Positions 1-7,893 of a stretch of 64,000 bases of DNA are shown in pieces. The position numbers and the translations under genes were made by a program. Under the pieces are notes generated by a model. That model did not search any database. It was not told the DNA's origin and worked only from the letters and a program-made list of their open reading frames with translations. The stretch is from Polyangiaceae bacterium (GTDB taxonomy: Bacteria; Myxococcota_A; Polyangia; Polyangiales; Polyangiaceae), in contig JAHBVX010000002.1 in assembly GCA_019637295.1 (NCBI GenBank), positions 124,001-188,000 of the forward strand. The letters are read 5' to 3'. Numbering within the stretch: position 1 is the stretch's first letter; each line of letters opens with the position of its first letter.

Positions 1-1449
1 CGGGCTCGACGCGAGCAGCCCGGCGAGCTCGCGAGCGCCCACGAACTCTGCGTCCGTGTGCTCCGTGCCGACTATGGCCCCGCTCGCGTCCACGGGAAAG
101 CCCGCGTCCATCGTGCGGTGTCGCCCGATGGCGTCGTAGTGCTCGAAGCCGAAGCCGATGGGATCCATCAGCTCGTGACAGCCGCTGCAGGACGGGTCGG
201 CGGTGTGGGCCTCGTAGCGCTCTCGGGTGCTGAGGCTCGGATCCGGATCCGGCGGATTGACCACCAGGTTCTCGGGCGGGGGAGGCGGGGTCTGACACAA
301 CAGCGCCTCGCGCACGAACAGGCCGCGGTAGACCGGCGAGGTCTGCTCCGGACCCGAGAACACCGTCATGACCGACGGATGCGTGAGCAGGCCCGCCCGC
401 TCTGCGGGATCGAGCGTCACCTTGGCCCAGCCGCTGGCGGGTGGTGCGACGCCATAGAGCGGCGCGAGCTCGGCGTTCACGAAGGTGAAGTTCGCGGTGA
501 GCAGGGTCGAGAGCTTGCCGTCGCCGTCGAAGATCACGTGCTCCACGAAGCGGCGCGTCTCCTGAACCATGGCCTGCTTCAACTTGGGCGTCAGCTCCGG
601 GAATCGCACTTCGCTCTTGGTCAGCGTCTGGAGCTCTCCGAGGTGCATCCACTGCACGAACAGCTCGCCAACACCGGCGCGGGCCCGGTCGTCCGCGAGC
701 ATGCGACGCGCTTCCTCCGCGAGCACGACCGGATCCGTCAGACTCCCGTCGTCCGCCCGACCGAGCAGCTCGTCGTCGGGCATCGTCTGCCACAAGAAGT
801 ACGACAGCCGCGTCGCCAGCTCGTGCGGGCGCAGCGTGACGCGACCGCCGCTGTCCCCGAGCGCCGGCGAGCCGTGCTCGGGTCGGTACAGGAAGCGCGG
901 CGACTGCAGGATGGCGCTGATGACCAGCTCGATGCTGCTCGCGTAGTCCTCCTGCGCGCGCTCGGCGTGATACAGCGCCAAGAGCTCGTCGATCTCCATG
1001 GGCTGCAGCGGACGTCGGAACGCGCGTTTGCCGAAGCTCTCGATGAACTGCCGCGCGCACACCGGCTCGCCGGCGCTCTCGGGCGCGCAGCTCGTGTGCT
1101 TGGACAGATCCGCCACCGCGGTCGCGGCGAGCTGCTCCGCCGCCCCTTGATACAGCTCGACGAGCAGCGGCGACACGGTGGCACCCTCGGAGAAGCCACC
1201 GAGCTTCTCGTCCTCGGGGAACGCGCTGGCGGGGGAGGACGCGTCGCCGAGCAAGTCGAAGACGGTGTTATCGTACTCGGCGCGGGTCAGCCGGCGCAGC
1301 GGCGCGGGGCCTACCGCGCACACGCCGCCGGACTGCCCCTTGGGCGTGGTCGTCGGCCCGCTGCGCTCGCCGGGTTCGTCGATGCTGCCCACGCAGCCGA
1401 AGGCCAGCGGGAGGGCGAGGGCTGCGCTGAGCAGGAGCGGTCTACGCAT
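1..1449 (-). CDS. DUF1592/DUF1588-type exported lipoprotein, 3' end cut by the window edge
   Basis: The frame is open from an ATG at 1449 to base 1 (483 codons) with no stop, so the C-terminus lies outside the window. The start gives a hydrophobic signal ending in LAFGC (Cys19), a lipobox-like site. Segments such as RLTRAEYDNTVFDLLGD, ILQSPRFLYRPE and TRLSYFLWQTMPDDELL are typical of the DUF1587/DUF1592 proteins of planctomycetes and myxobacteria. DPSCSGCHELMDPIGFGFEH (around 419-438) is the DUF1588 signature; its C421-x2-C424-H425 could attach heme c. A DUF1585 domain would be expected in the missing part. The biochemical role of these proteins is not established; a redox role on exported substrates is inference. 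It diverges from the gene at 1604. Confidence 0.85.
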   Translation of the reverse strand, partial: MRRPLLLSAALALPLAFGCVGSIDEPGERSGPTTTPKGQSGGVCAVGPAPLRRLTRAEYDNTVFDLLGDASSPASAFPEDEKLGGFSEGATVSPLLVELYQGAAEQLAATAVADLSKHTSCAPESAGEPVCARQFIESFGKRAFRRPLQPMEIDELLALYHAERAQEDYASSIELVISAILQSPRFLYRPEHGSPALGDSGGRVTLRPHELATRLSYFLWQTMPDDELLGRADDGSLTDPVVLAEEARRMLADDRARAGVGELFVQWMHLGELQTLTKSEVRFPELTPKLKQAMVQETRRFVEHVIFDGDGKLSTLLTANFTFVNAELAPLYGVAPPASGWAKVTLDPAERAGLLTHPSVMTVFSGPEQTSPVYRGLFVREALLCQTPPPPPENLVVNPPDPDPSLSTRERYEAHTADPSCSGCHELMDPIGFGFEHYDAIGRHRTMDAGFPVDASGAIVGTEHTDAEFVGARELAGLLASSP

Positions 1450-1603
1450 GACGTCGAGCAAGTAGAGCAAGCACCGCGCCAGCCGGGTGCGCCGCGGATC
1501 TCGTGGAGTTTCGCGGGTTCATCGGCGCTGCAGCCGCGAAGCGCACCCCCGGGCCGCCAAGCTCGGGTTGGCAGCGGCGGCGCGGCTGGCGCAAGCTCGC
1601 CGC

Positions 1604-2662
1604 GTGCTGAGCCTCGACCGTCTCACCCTCGCCGCCGTCGCCGGCGCCGCGCTCGGGCTCGGCTGCGGGGATTCATCCGAGCCCGAGGCCGAGGCGCCCA
1701 TTCACTGGGACTTCGAGCCCTTCGTCGGCAGCGACGCGCCCGTGGACGTGACGACGGACCGGCTTTGTGCCGAAGCCGCGGATCCGGACGCAGCGCCCGA
1801 CGAGGTGTTCATCGACTGCGAGCTCGAGGGCGCCAGTTTCGCCCCCGACGCGCCCGCGCCGACGAGCGCGCTGCGGGTCATGACCTGGAACGTCGAGCGC
1901 GGCGTGAAGCTCGACGGTCAGATCGCATGGCTCCGCGACGACGCCTCGTCTCCCAAGCCCGACGTGCTCCTGCTGAGCGAGCTGGACCGGGGCTGTTCCC
2001 GCAGCGGCTCGCGCAACGTAGCGCGCGAGCTCGCCGAGGCCCTGGGCATGAACTACGTGTTCGCGGTCGAGTTCTTGGAGCTGCCGCGCGAGGCCGGCTC
2101 CGGCGGCCAGATCACGGACACCTGCGAGCACGGCAACGCCATCCTGTCGCGCTACCCCCTCGGCAACGTCAAGGCGCTGCGCCACACCGCGAACAAGAGC
2201 TGGCGCGACGTGGCCGGCGAGCCACGCCTGGGTGGACGCGTGCTGGTGATGGCGGACATCCAGGTAGGCGCGCGCTTCGTGCACCTGTTCTCCTTGCACT
2301 TCGAGTCGAGCCCCGCGGACAATGACATCCAGATCGCGCAAGCCATCGAGACCGCGGACCTCGGCAAGGCGCTGCCCTTCGGTGTCGCGGTGGCGGGCGA
2401 CACCAACGCGCCGTTTTACAACTTCGTCTTGCTGGGCAACTCCGCTCCGGGCATCGACCGCGTGACCGAGGCGTTCTTCGAGCGAGGCTACCGCGACACC
2501 CACGCGGCGTTGCCGCTCGAGGAGCGGGGCACCCGGGGCCCCTTGGTCATCGACCTGATCTTCGGTAGAGGTCGGCCCTGGTCGAACCCCGGCATCTGCG
2601 ACCCCACCGTGTGCGATCCCCTCTCGGACCACCGCGCCGTGTGGGCCACGCTTCGCCCCTGA
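1604..2662 (+). CDS. Endonuclease/exonuclease/phosphatase (EEP) family lipoprotein
   Basis: 352 residues from GTG 1604. The open frame reaches back to 1487, but only the GTG start places a signal sequence at the N-terminus, ending in LGLGC, a good lipobox. The body carries EEP-fold landmarks in order: MTWNVERG (about residue 92), LLSELDRGC, GNAILSRYP, LHFESS, VAGDTNAP and C-terminal SDHRAVWATL. These supply the Asn, Glu, Asp, Asn and Asp-His residues used for metal-dependent phosphodiester cleavage. Substrate cannot be read from the sequence; DNA, phospholipid or a phosphate ester are all possible for an exported member. The following FAD enzyme starts 17 bp after the stop, suggesting cotranscription. 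Confidence 0.85.
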   Translation: MLSLDRLTLAAVAGAALGLGCGDSSEPEAEAPIHWDFEPFVGSDAPVDVTTDRLCAEAADPDAAPDEVFIDCELEGASFAPDAPAPTSALRVMTWNVERGVKLDGQIAWLRDDASSPKPDVLLLSELDRGCSRSGSRNVARELAEALGMNYVFAVEFLELPREAGSGGQITDTCEHGNAILSRYPLGNVKALRHTANKSWRDVAGEPRLGGRVLVMADIQVGARFVHLFSLHFESSPADNDIQIAQAIETADLGKALPFGVAVAGDTNAPFYNFVLLGNSAPGIDRVTEAFFERGYRDTHAALPLEERGTRGPLVIDLIFGRGRPWSNPGICDPTVCDPLSDHRAVWATLRP

Positions 2663-2679
2663 ACCTCGAGGAATCCGCC

Positions 2680-4356
2680 ATGACCAACCTCCGCCATGAT
2701 CGATTTCGCAAGCTGGACCGCCGAGACTTCGACGTCGTCGTCGTCGGGGCGGGCGTCGGCGGCTTGACCGCCGCGGCCCTGCTCGCCCAGCGCGGACGCA
2801 GCGTGCTGGTGCTCGACCGTCACTACCTCGCGGGCGGCAACGCGACGATCTTCAAGCGCCCCGGCTACGAGTTCGACGTCGGCGTTCACTACGTGGGTCA
2901 GTGCGCGTCGGGCGGACCACTGCCATGCATCCTCGAGGCCGCGGGGGCGCGCGTGAAGTTCAACCCCATGGATCCGGACGGCTTCGACACGCTCCTGGTC
3001 GAGGGGCGCGAGTTTCGTGTGCCCATCGGCCTCGACGCCTACCGGGAGCGATTGGTCGCGCACTTCCCCGCGGAGCGCGAGGGAATCGATCGCTACATCC
3101 GTTTCTTGCAGGGCGCCGAGGCGATTCAGAAGACCGTGCAGAGCCCGCGGCAGGGCCTGCGCGGCCTCGGCACGCACGCCCGCGGGGCGCTGACGGCGCT
3201 CCGCTGGGTGGACTCGACCCTCGGACAGTTCCTCGACACCTGCACCCGCGATCCGGCCCTGCGCACGGTGCTCGCGGGCGAGGCCGGCACCTACGCGGAG
3301 CCACCCAGCCGAGCGTCCCTGGCGCTGCACGCGGCGCTGATGCTGCATTACCTGGAACAAGGCGGCTTCTACCCCGAGGGCGGCGGTCAGGTGATGGCCG
3401 ACGAGCTCGCCGCATCCATCGAGCGCAGCGGCGGCAAGCTCCTGCTCTCCTCGCGCGTGACGGAGATCCTGGTGGAGAACGGCCGCGCCGTGGGCGTCAG
3501 CTTCGAGAACAAGCACCTCGGACCGACGACGGTGCGGGCCCGCGCGGTCATCTCCAACGCGGACATCAAGCGCACCTTCCTGTCCTTGGTGAATGTCCGT
3601 CACTGGTCCGGCAAGGCGCTGAAGCGCGCCAAGAGCTGGGAGATGGCGCCCGCGCTCGGCGTCGCCTACCTGGGAGTGAAGCGCGAGGTCTTCGCCAAGC
3701 TGCCGCGCAACACCAACTACTGGGTGTATCCGCACACCGACTTGGACGCGCTGTACGACGACGCGCGCGCCGGGCGCATGACGAGCGATCCGATGGTGTA
3801 CGCGACGATCGCGTCGCTGAAGGATCCGACCAACCCGCGTCTATCGCCGCCCGGAGTGGTCAACCTGCAGCTCATGACCGTCGCGCCGTCGCAGCCTTCG
3901 GCCTGGGGCGTGAGCGACGCGCAGGTTCAGAGCGGCGAGTACAGCGAGTCCGAGCGTTACTTGGCAGAGAAGGTGGCCTTTGCGACGCGGATGAAGCGCG
4001 TGGCGGAGCAGGCGCTGCCCGGCCTCGGACAGAGCGTCGTCTTCGAGGAGGTGGCCACCCCGCTCACCCACTCACGCTACACCCTGTCGACGGGCGGCAC
4101 CTCCTACGGCCTGGCGCTCACCCCGTCGCAGTTTCTGCACCGCCGGCCCGGCGCCAAGACGGAGATCGAGGGCTTGTACCTGTGCGGCGCGAGCTGCCAG
4201 ATGGGACACGGCATCTTGGGGTCCATGGTCAACGGCGTGGTCGCCGCCGCGGCGCTCGCCGGGCGCGAGGTGTTCACGGACGCGATGGCGGGCCGTCGCG
4301 CGGCGCGCTCGGCCGCGCCGGGGGTCGCTGGGAGCCCCGCGCCAGCGATGGGTTGA
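2680..4356 (+). CDS. FAD-dependent oxidoreductase of the phytoene desaturase / retinol saturase type
   Basis: 558 residues from ATG 2680; upstream in-frame codons lie inside the previous gene and were not used. Residues 19-28 (VVVVGAGVGG) are the dinucleotide-binding turn, followed by GRSVLVLDRHYLAGGNATIF, where an Asp/Glu-type residue binds ribose. FDVGVHYVG is characteristic of the all-trans-retinol 13,14-reductase (RetSat)/CrtI-like group. The C-terminal GLYLCGASCQMGHGILGSMV is the second FAD-contacting segment. Such enzymes saturate or desaturate polyene chains; the true substrate here (carotenoid, retinoid or another lipid) is unknown. No other carotenoid genes are nearby. Its stop overlaps the next start by one base (TGATG), implying translational coupling to the metallophosphoesterase. 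Confidence 0.85.
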   Translation: MTNLRHDRFRKLDRRDFDVVVVGAGVGGLTAAALLAQRGRSVLVLDRHYLAGGNATIFKRPGYEFDVGVHYVGQCASGGPLPCILEAAGARVKFNPMDPDGFDTLLVEGREFRVPIGLDAYRERLVAHFPAEREGIDRYIRFLQGAEAIQKTVQSPRQGLRGLGTHARGALTALRWVDSTLGQFLDTCTRDPALRTVLAGEAGTYAEPPSRASLALHAALMLHYLEQGGFYPEGGGQVMADELAASIERSGGKLLLSSRVTEILVENGRAVGVSFENKHLGPTTVRARAVISNADIKRTFLSLVNVRHWSGKALKRAKSWEMAPALGVAYLGVKREVFAKLPRNTNYWVYPHTDLDALYDDARAGRMTSDPMVYATIASLKDPTNPRLSPPGVVNLQLMTVAPSQPSAWGVSDAQVQSGEYSESERYLAEKVAFATRMKRVAEQALPGLGQSVVFEEVATPLTHSRYTLSTGGTSYGLALTPSQFLHRRPGAKTEIEGLYLCGASCQMGHGILGSMVNGVVAAAALAGREVFTDAMAGRRAARSAAPGVAGSPAPAMG

Positions 4357-5402
4357 TGCGCCAGCGCGTGCTGCTCGGTCTCGCGATCGCCGCCGCCCTG
4401 TCCGCGGTCGGCGCTGGCGCCTGGCGCTGGCGCGCCAACAACCTCGAGCCCTCACCCGACCCGGCGGCGGTGGGTTCGTCGCGCGCGGTGGTGCACGACA
4501 TCACGCGCCGCAGCGAGCGCCGCGGCGGCCTCGACGTCACCTTCTTCGCAGCCAGCGACACGCACCTCGGCTTCGACTCGAGCGAGCACGACCTGCTCGG
4601 CAAGCTGCACGACCCGCTGACCCGACCGCGGGGAGTGGAGCTGGTCAACCAACGCCAGATCCGCGACATGAACGCGATGCCCGGTCGGCCCTGGCCCGCC
4701 GAGCTGGGCGGAAACATCGAGCGGCCCCGGGGCGTGCTCATCAGCGGCGATCTGACGGAGAACGGCGACCCCTGGCAGTGGCGGCACTTCGTCGCTCACT
4801 ACGGCCTCAACGGCGGCGACGGTCTGCTCGCTTTCCCCGTGTTCGAGGGGCACGGCAACCACGACAAGCACCACAGCTGGTACGTCCTCGACCGCATTCG
4901 CGAGCGCCACGGCGCTACGCGCTACGCCTTCGACTGGGACGACCTGCACCTGGTGTGCCTGGGCGAAGCGCCCGACGACGACGCGCTAGCGTGGCTGGCG
5001 CAGGATCTCGCGAGCGTGGGGCGCGAGCGCCCGGTGATCGTCTATTTTCACTTCCCGCTGCAGGGGCCGTACTCGGAGGACAACTGGTTTGGGCGCGGCA
5101 ACTACCGCGACACCTTCGCGACGGCGGTCACGGGCTACAACGTGATCGCGGTCTTCCACGGTCACTTTCACGCCTCGGGTCGCTATCGCTGGCGAGCTCT
5201 GGACGTGTACAACATGGGCGCCGCCAAGCACCGCCGGTTCGCCTTCGGCGTGGTGCGCGTGACCGACGACCGGCTCCGAGTGGCGAGCTGGCACCACGGC
5301 GACCAGCACTGGGAGTGGTGGCACGAGAAGCCTATCAACGGCTCCGCGGTCACCCCGCGCGCGGGCGGCGAGCGCGCCGATCAGGGCGCGATGTTCGATT
5401 GA
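4356..5402 (+). CDS. Membrane-anchored or exported calcineurin-like metallophosphoesterase
   Basis: 348 residues. The ATG at 4356 overlaps the upstream stop by one base. An N-terminal hydrophobic stretch (LLGLAIAAALSAVGAGAWRW) looks like a signal or anchor with no lipobox Cys. All five metallophosphoesterase blocks are present: SDTHLGF, ISGDLTENGDP, EGHGNHDKHH, VYFHFPLQG and FHGHFHASGRY, giving the Asp/His/Asn ligands of a dinuclear metal site. The wording resembles exported phosphoesterases of the purple-acid/sphingomyelinase-like side of the superfamily, but substrate is not deducible. Sharing a unit with an EEP phosphodiesterase and a lipid-type FAD enzyme hints at lipid or cell-envelope metabolism; that is inference. 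Confidence 0.85.
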   Translation: MRQRVLLGLAIAAALSAVGAGAWRWRANNLEPSPDPAAVGSSRAVVHDITRRSERRGGLDVTFFAASDTHLGFDSSEHDLLGKLHDPLTRPRGVELVNQRQIRDMNAMPGRPWPAELGGNIERPRGVLISGDLTENGDPWQWRHFVAHYGLNGGDGLLAFPVFEGHGNHDKHHSWYVLDRIRERHGATRYAFDWDDLHLVCLGEAPDDDALAWLAQDLASVGRERPVIVYFHFPLQGPYSEDNWFGRGNYRDTFATAVTGYNVIAVFHGHFHASGRYRWRALDVYNMGAAKHRRFAFGVVRVTDDRLRVASWHHGDQHWEWWHEKPINGSAVTPRAGGERADQGAMFD

Positions 5403-5459
5403 GGACGGCACTTTCCGTCACCGCGGGCTGAACGACCCACAGAACGCCGGGATGGTAGT

Positions 5460-6590
5460 ATGCTCCGAACAGTGAAGCGCAGCACCCTCCCGCTGATCTT
5501 GGTCGTGTTGGTGGCGCTGCTGGCCTGCAAGGCGAAGCCGAGGATCACGACGGAGACGACCCCGGTCGACGATCAGCTGATGGTGCGCATCGACGTCAGT
5601 CCCGCGAGCGCAGGCACCGCGCGCCTCCACGGTCAGGCCGCCTTCGAGGGCGTGGGCGCCATCGAAGTCGCGAGCGACGGGACGGCCAGGGCTTTGGTGC
5701 CCCTCGCCGACGTCCCCATGGGAAAGCACACGATCACCGTGACCTTCACCGGCCCAGGCAAGGGTCTGGCGAGTACCTCCGAGGGCAAGACTACCTTCAC
5801 GTTCGACCGGACGCCCATCGTGCCCACCCTCGTGCTGAAACCCGTGGCGCAGCCCGGCGCCACCACGCTGACATGCAAGGGCGACCTGTGCGCCGAGGGC
5901 ACGAGCCTAGCCATCACCTCCGAGGCGAAGCTGTCCGTCGACCTGACGTCCTGCGACGGCTGCACCGTCGAGGTCTTGGGCCAGAAGTTCGCGGTGACCG
6001 GGGACAGCACGCCCGCGCTCGTCGATCTGATCCCCGTCGTCGGCGCCGCACCCGTGAGCGAGCTCGCGAGTCTCGGGTACCTGAAGGTCCCCCTGAAGGT
6101 CAGGACGAAGGAGGGCGGCGTCGCAGACTCGAGCGCCGACCTGCTGGGCTCGGTGATTGGCGCCGTCGTGTTCAATCGAGTCGCGCTCGGCCCCCTCACG
6201 TTTCCCGGAGACGGCCCTGCCGCGGACTCGCCGACGAGCGCCATCGTCGTGCGGAGAGACGTGGGCTACGGCGTCGTGACCCTCGTGGGTGATGCACGAG
6301 TCGGCAGCGACATCGACCTCGTAGGGCTGGCCAAGGCCAGCGAGCACAGCCTCGGCAGCTGCGGCGTCTACGAGCACTCGAACACCAAGGAGCGCGTGAA
6401 CGTCGCCCACAAGGGGCTCTCGTATCAGGTGACCCTGGTCGACCGCCGGACGGGCAAGACTCGCGGGCAACGCAGCTTCCGGCCCGTGAATCAAGGTTGC
6501 CACGGGCAGCTCGTCGCGGGCGTGAAGACCGTCTACAGCCGCCCCGCTGCGTCCGAGATCGACACCTGGGCCCGCACGTTCTTTCGGTGA
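5460..6590 (+). CDS. Lipoprotein of unknown function
   Basis: 376 residues from ATG 5460 (a GTG at 5472 is possible). The signal sequence LPLILVVLVALLACKAKP ends in a clear lipobox, LLAC. The mature part is about 350 residues, rich in Val, Thr and Asp, reading as beta-strands. Two close Cys pairs are visible (TCKGDLCAEG and SCDGCTVEVLG), and a distal segment holds SCGVYEHSNTKERVN and GQRSFRPVNQGCHG. I recognise no enzyme motif. A 57-bp gap separates it from the metallophosphoesterase and 18 bp from the glycosylase gene, so it may share their transcript. Confidence 0.75.
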   Translation: MLRTVKRSTLPLILVVLVALLACKAKPRITTETTPVDDQLMVRIDVSPASAGTARLHGQAAFEGVGAIEVASDGTARALVPLADVPMGKHTITVTFTGPGKGLASTSEGKTTFTFDRTPIVPTLVLKPVAQPGATTLTCKGDLCAEGTSLAITSEAKLSVDLTSCDGCTVEVLGQKFAVTGDSTPALVDLIPVVGAAPVSELASLGYLKVPLKVRTKEGGVADSSADLLGSVIGAVVFNRVALGPLTFPGDGPAADSPTSAIVVRRDVGYGVVTLVGDARVGSDIDLVGLAKASEHSLGSCGVYEHSNTKERVNVAHKGLSYQVTLVDRRTGKTRGQRSFRPVNQGCHGQLVAGVKTVYSRPAASEIDTWARTFFR

Positions 6591-6608
6591 CGCTCCCCCG
6601 CGACGTCC

Positions 6609-7703
6609 ATGAGCGCCTCGCGGTCCCTCAGCCTCGTCGACCTCCGGCGCTTCGCCCTCGCGCGCAGCCTCGTCGAGTCGCGGTCGCTGGCCGCCGCGGT
6701 CGAGCGCATGGGGTTCGTGCAGGCGGATCCCATCCGGGCGCCCGCTCGGGCGCAGGATCTCATCTTGCGTCATCGGGTCTCGGGTCATCGCGCGGGGGAT
6801 CTGGAGCGGCGCTACGGCAAGCTCGCGATCGAGGAGGACTCGTTCGTCAACTATGGCTTCTTGCCGCGGCGGCATGTCGAGCTGATGCATCCTCGCGCTC
6901 CGCGTCGAGCCTGGGACAAGCCGACGACGCGGCTCGCGGCGCGCGTGCTGGAGTTCGTACGCGAGCTCGGTGAGGCGCATCCGCGTCAGGTGGACGCGCA
7001 CTTCGCGCGCGGCACGGTGAGAAACTACTGGGGAGGCTCCTCCAGCGCCACGACCCACCTGCTCGACGGGATGCACTTCCGAGGCTTGCTGCGGGTGGCT
7101 CGACGCGATGCGGGGATTCGTATCTACGCGCCACGGGAGCCAGCGACGAAGCCGCCGGGTGCATCGTCGCGGCAGGCGGCGGCGGACGCGCTGCTCGCGC
7201 TGGCCGTCGCGCTGTACGCGCCCTTGCCGAAGGCCACGCTCGGCCAGCTGACGAGTCGACTCCGCCACTCGGCACCCCAGCTCTCGACGGAGCTGGGAGC
7301 GGCGCTCCGCCGGGCCCACTCGCAGCTCGGGCGCGCGCGGATCGCTGACGTGGACTGGTACTGGCCGGCGGCGGAAGAGCCGTTGCGATTCGCGGATTGG
7401 GACCGGAGCGAGCGGGTCCGCTTCGTCGCCCCCTTCGACCCGATCGTCTGGGACCGGCGCCGCTTCGAACACTTCTGGGGTTGGGCGTACCGGTTCGAGG
7501 CCTACACGCCCGTCGCGAGGCGAAAGCTCGGCTACTACGCGTTGCCGCTCGTGTGGCGAGACCAAGCCATCGGCTGGTGCAACTTCACGGCTGAGGGCGT
7601 CCGCCTGGGCTACGTGGCGGGCCATGCGCCCCGTGAGCGAGCCTACCTGCGCGAGCTAGACGCCGAGGTCGAACGCATGCGTCGCTTTCTGGAGGTTCGG
7701 TGA
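6609..7703 (+). CDS. YcaQ/AlkX-like DNA glycosylase (HTH_42, formerly DUF1006)
   Basis: 364 residues from ATG 6609. The opening SLSLVDLRRFALARSLV and the motif FVQADPIRAPARAQDLIL match the winged-helix HTH_42/YcaQ family; Q-A-D in that motif fits the Q-x-D catalytic signature of the AlkX/YcaQ branch, while AlkZ proteins carry Q-x-Q. Later segments DSFVNYGFLPRR, FVAPFDPIVWDRRR and HFWGWAYRFEAYTPVARRKL are also typical of the family. Characterised members remove alkylated bases or unhook interstrand crosslinks. A general housekeeping or self-resistance repair role is therefore likely; no toxin or natural-product genes adjoin it. It starts 18 bp after the preceding stop. Confidence 0.85.
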   Translation: MSASRSLSLVDLRRFALARSLVESRSLAAAVERMGFVQADPIRAPARAQDLILRHRVSGHRAGDLERRYGKLAIEEDSFVNYGFLPRRHVELMHPRAPRRAWDKPTTRLAARVLEFVRELGEAHPRQVDAHFARGTVRNYWGGSSSATTHLLDGMHFRGLLRVARRDAGIRIYAPREPATKPPGASSRQAAADALLALAVALYAPLPKATLGQLTSRLRHSAPQLSTELGAALRRAHSQLGRARIADVDWYWPAAEEPLRFADWDRSERVRFVAPFDPIVWDRRRFEHFWGWAYRFEAYTPVARRKLGYYALPLVWRDQAIGWCNFTAEGVRLGYVAGHAPRERAYLRELDAEVERMRRFLEVR

Positions 7704-7727
7704 AGCCTGCTGCCCGACGCCCGCGCT

Positions 7728-7754
7728 GGGTATCCTAGCGCCCGCGCGATACCC
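7728..7754. promoter_or_regulatory. Inverted repeat upstream of the acyl-CoA dehydrogenase
   Basis: GGGTATC at 7728-7734 is mirrored perfectly by GATACCC at 7748-7754 across a 13-bp spacer. A second small dyad, CGCAA-TCG-TTGCG, follows at 7759-7771. They lie just past the glycosylase gene and 120-165 bp before the dehydrogenase start. They could be regulator sites or the stem of a weak terminator for the upstream gene; no T-run follows. Confidence 0.35.
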
Positions 7755-7831
7755 CTGACGCAATCGTTGCGCGAAGGCCTTGCCACCCGCGCCGCTCTGC
7801 GTCAGATTCCGCACGACGCGACGCGGCACGC

Positions 7832-7841
7832 CCGTTGCAGC
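7832..7841 (+). promoter_or_regulatory. Half-site CCGTTGCAGC shared with the palindrome at 41872
   Basis: CCGTTGCAGC lies 52 bp before the acyl-CoA dehydrogenase start. The same ten bases form the left half of the palindrome at 41872-41891 in front of the window's other acyl-CoA dehydrogenase. A common regulator of the two genes is a possibility, not a demonstration. Confidence 0.3.
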
Positions 7842-7893
7842 TCGGTATCCGGTCCCACCCACCACGATCCCGAGGGGGAAGTAGGAGCCTGTC

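Noticed and set aside
58-2325. 755-codon open frame on the plus strand
   Set aside because: It lies opposite the DUF1592 gene and in another frame of the EEP gene, both with recognisable domains. Its translation is Arg/Ala-rich without motifs, typical of antisense frames in GC-rich DNA.
2901-4355. N-terminal part of a longer frame leading into the metallophosphoesterase
   Set aside because: It covers the FAD enzyme in the wrong frame and gives only Arg/Gly-rich sequence. The true start is the ATG at 4356.
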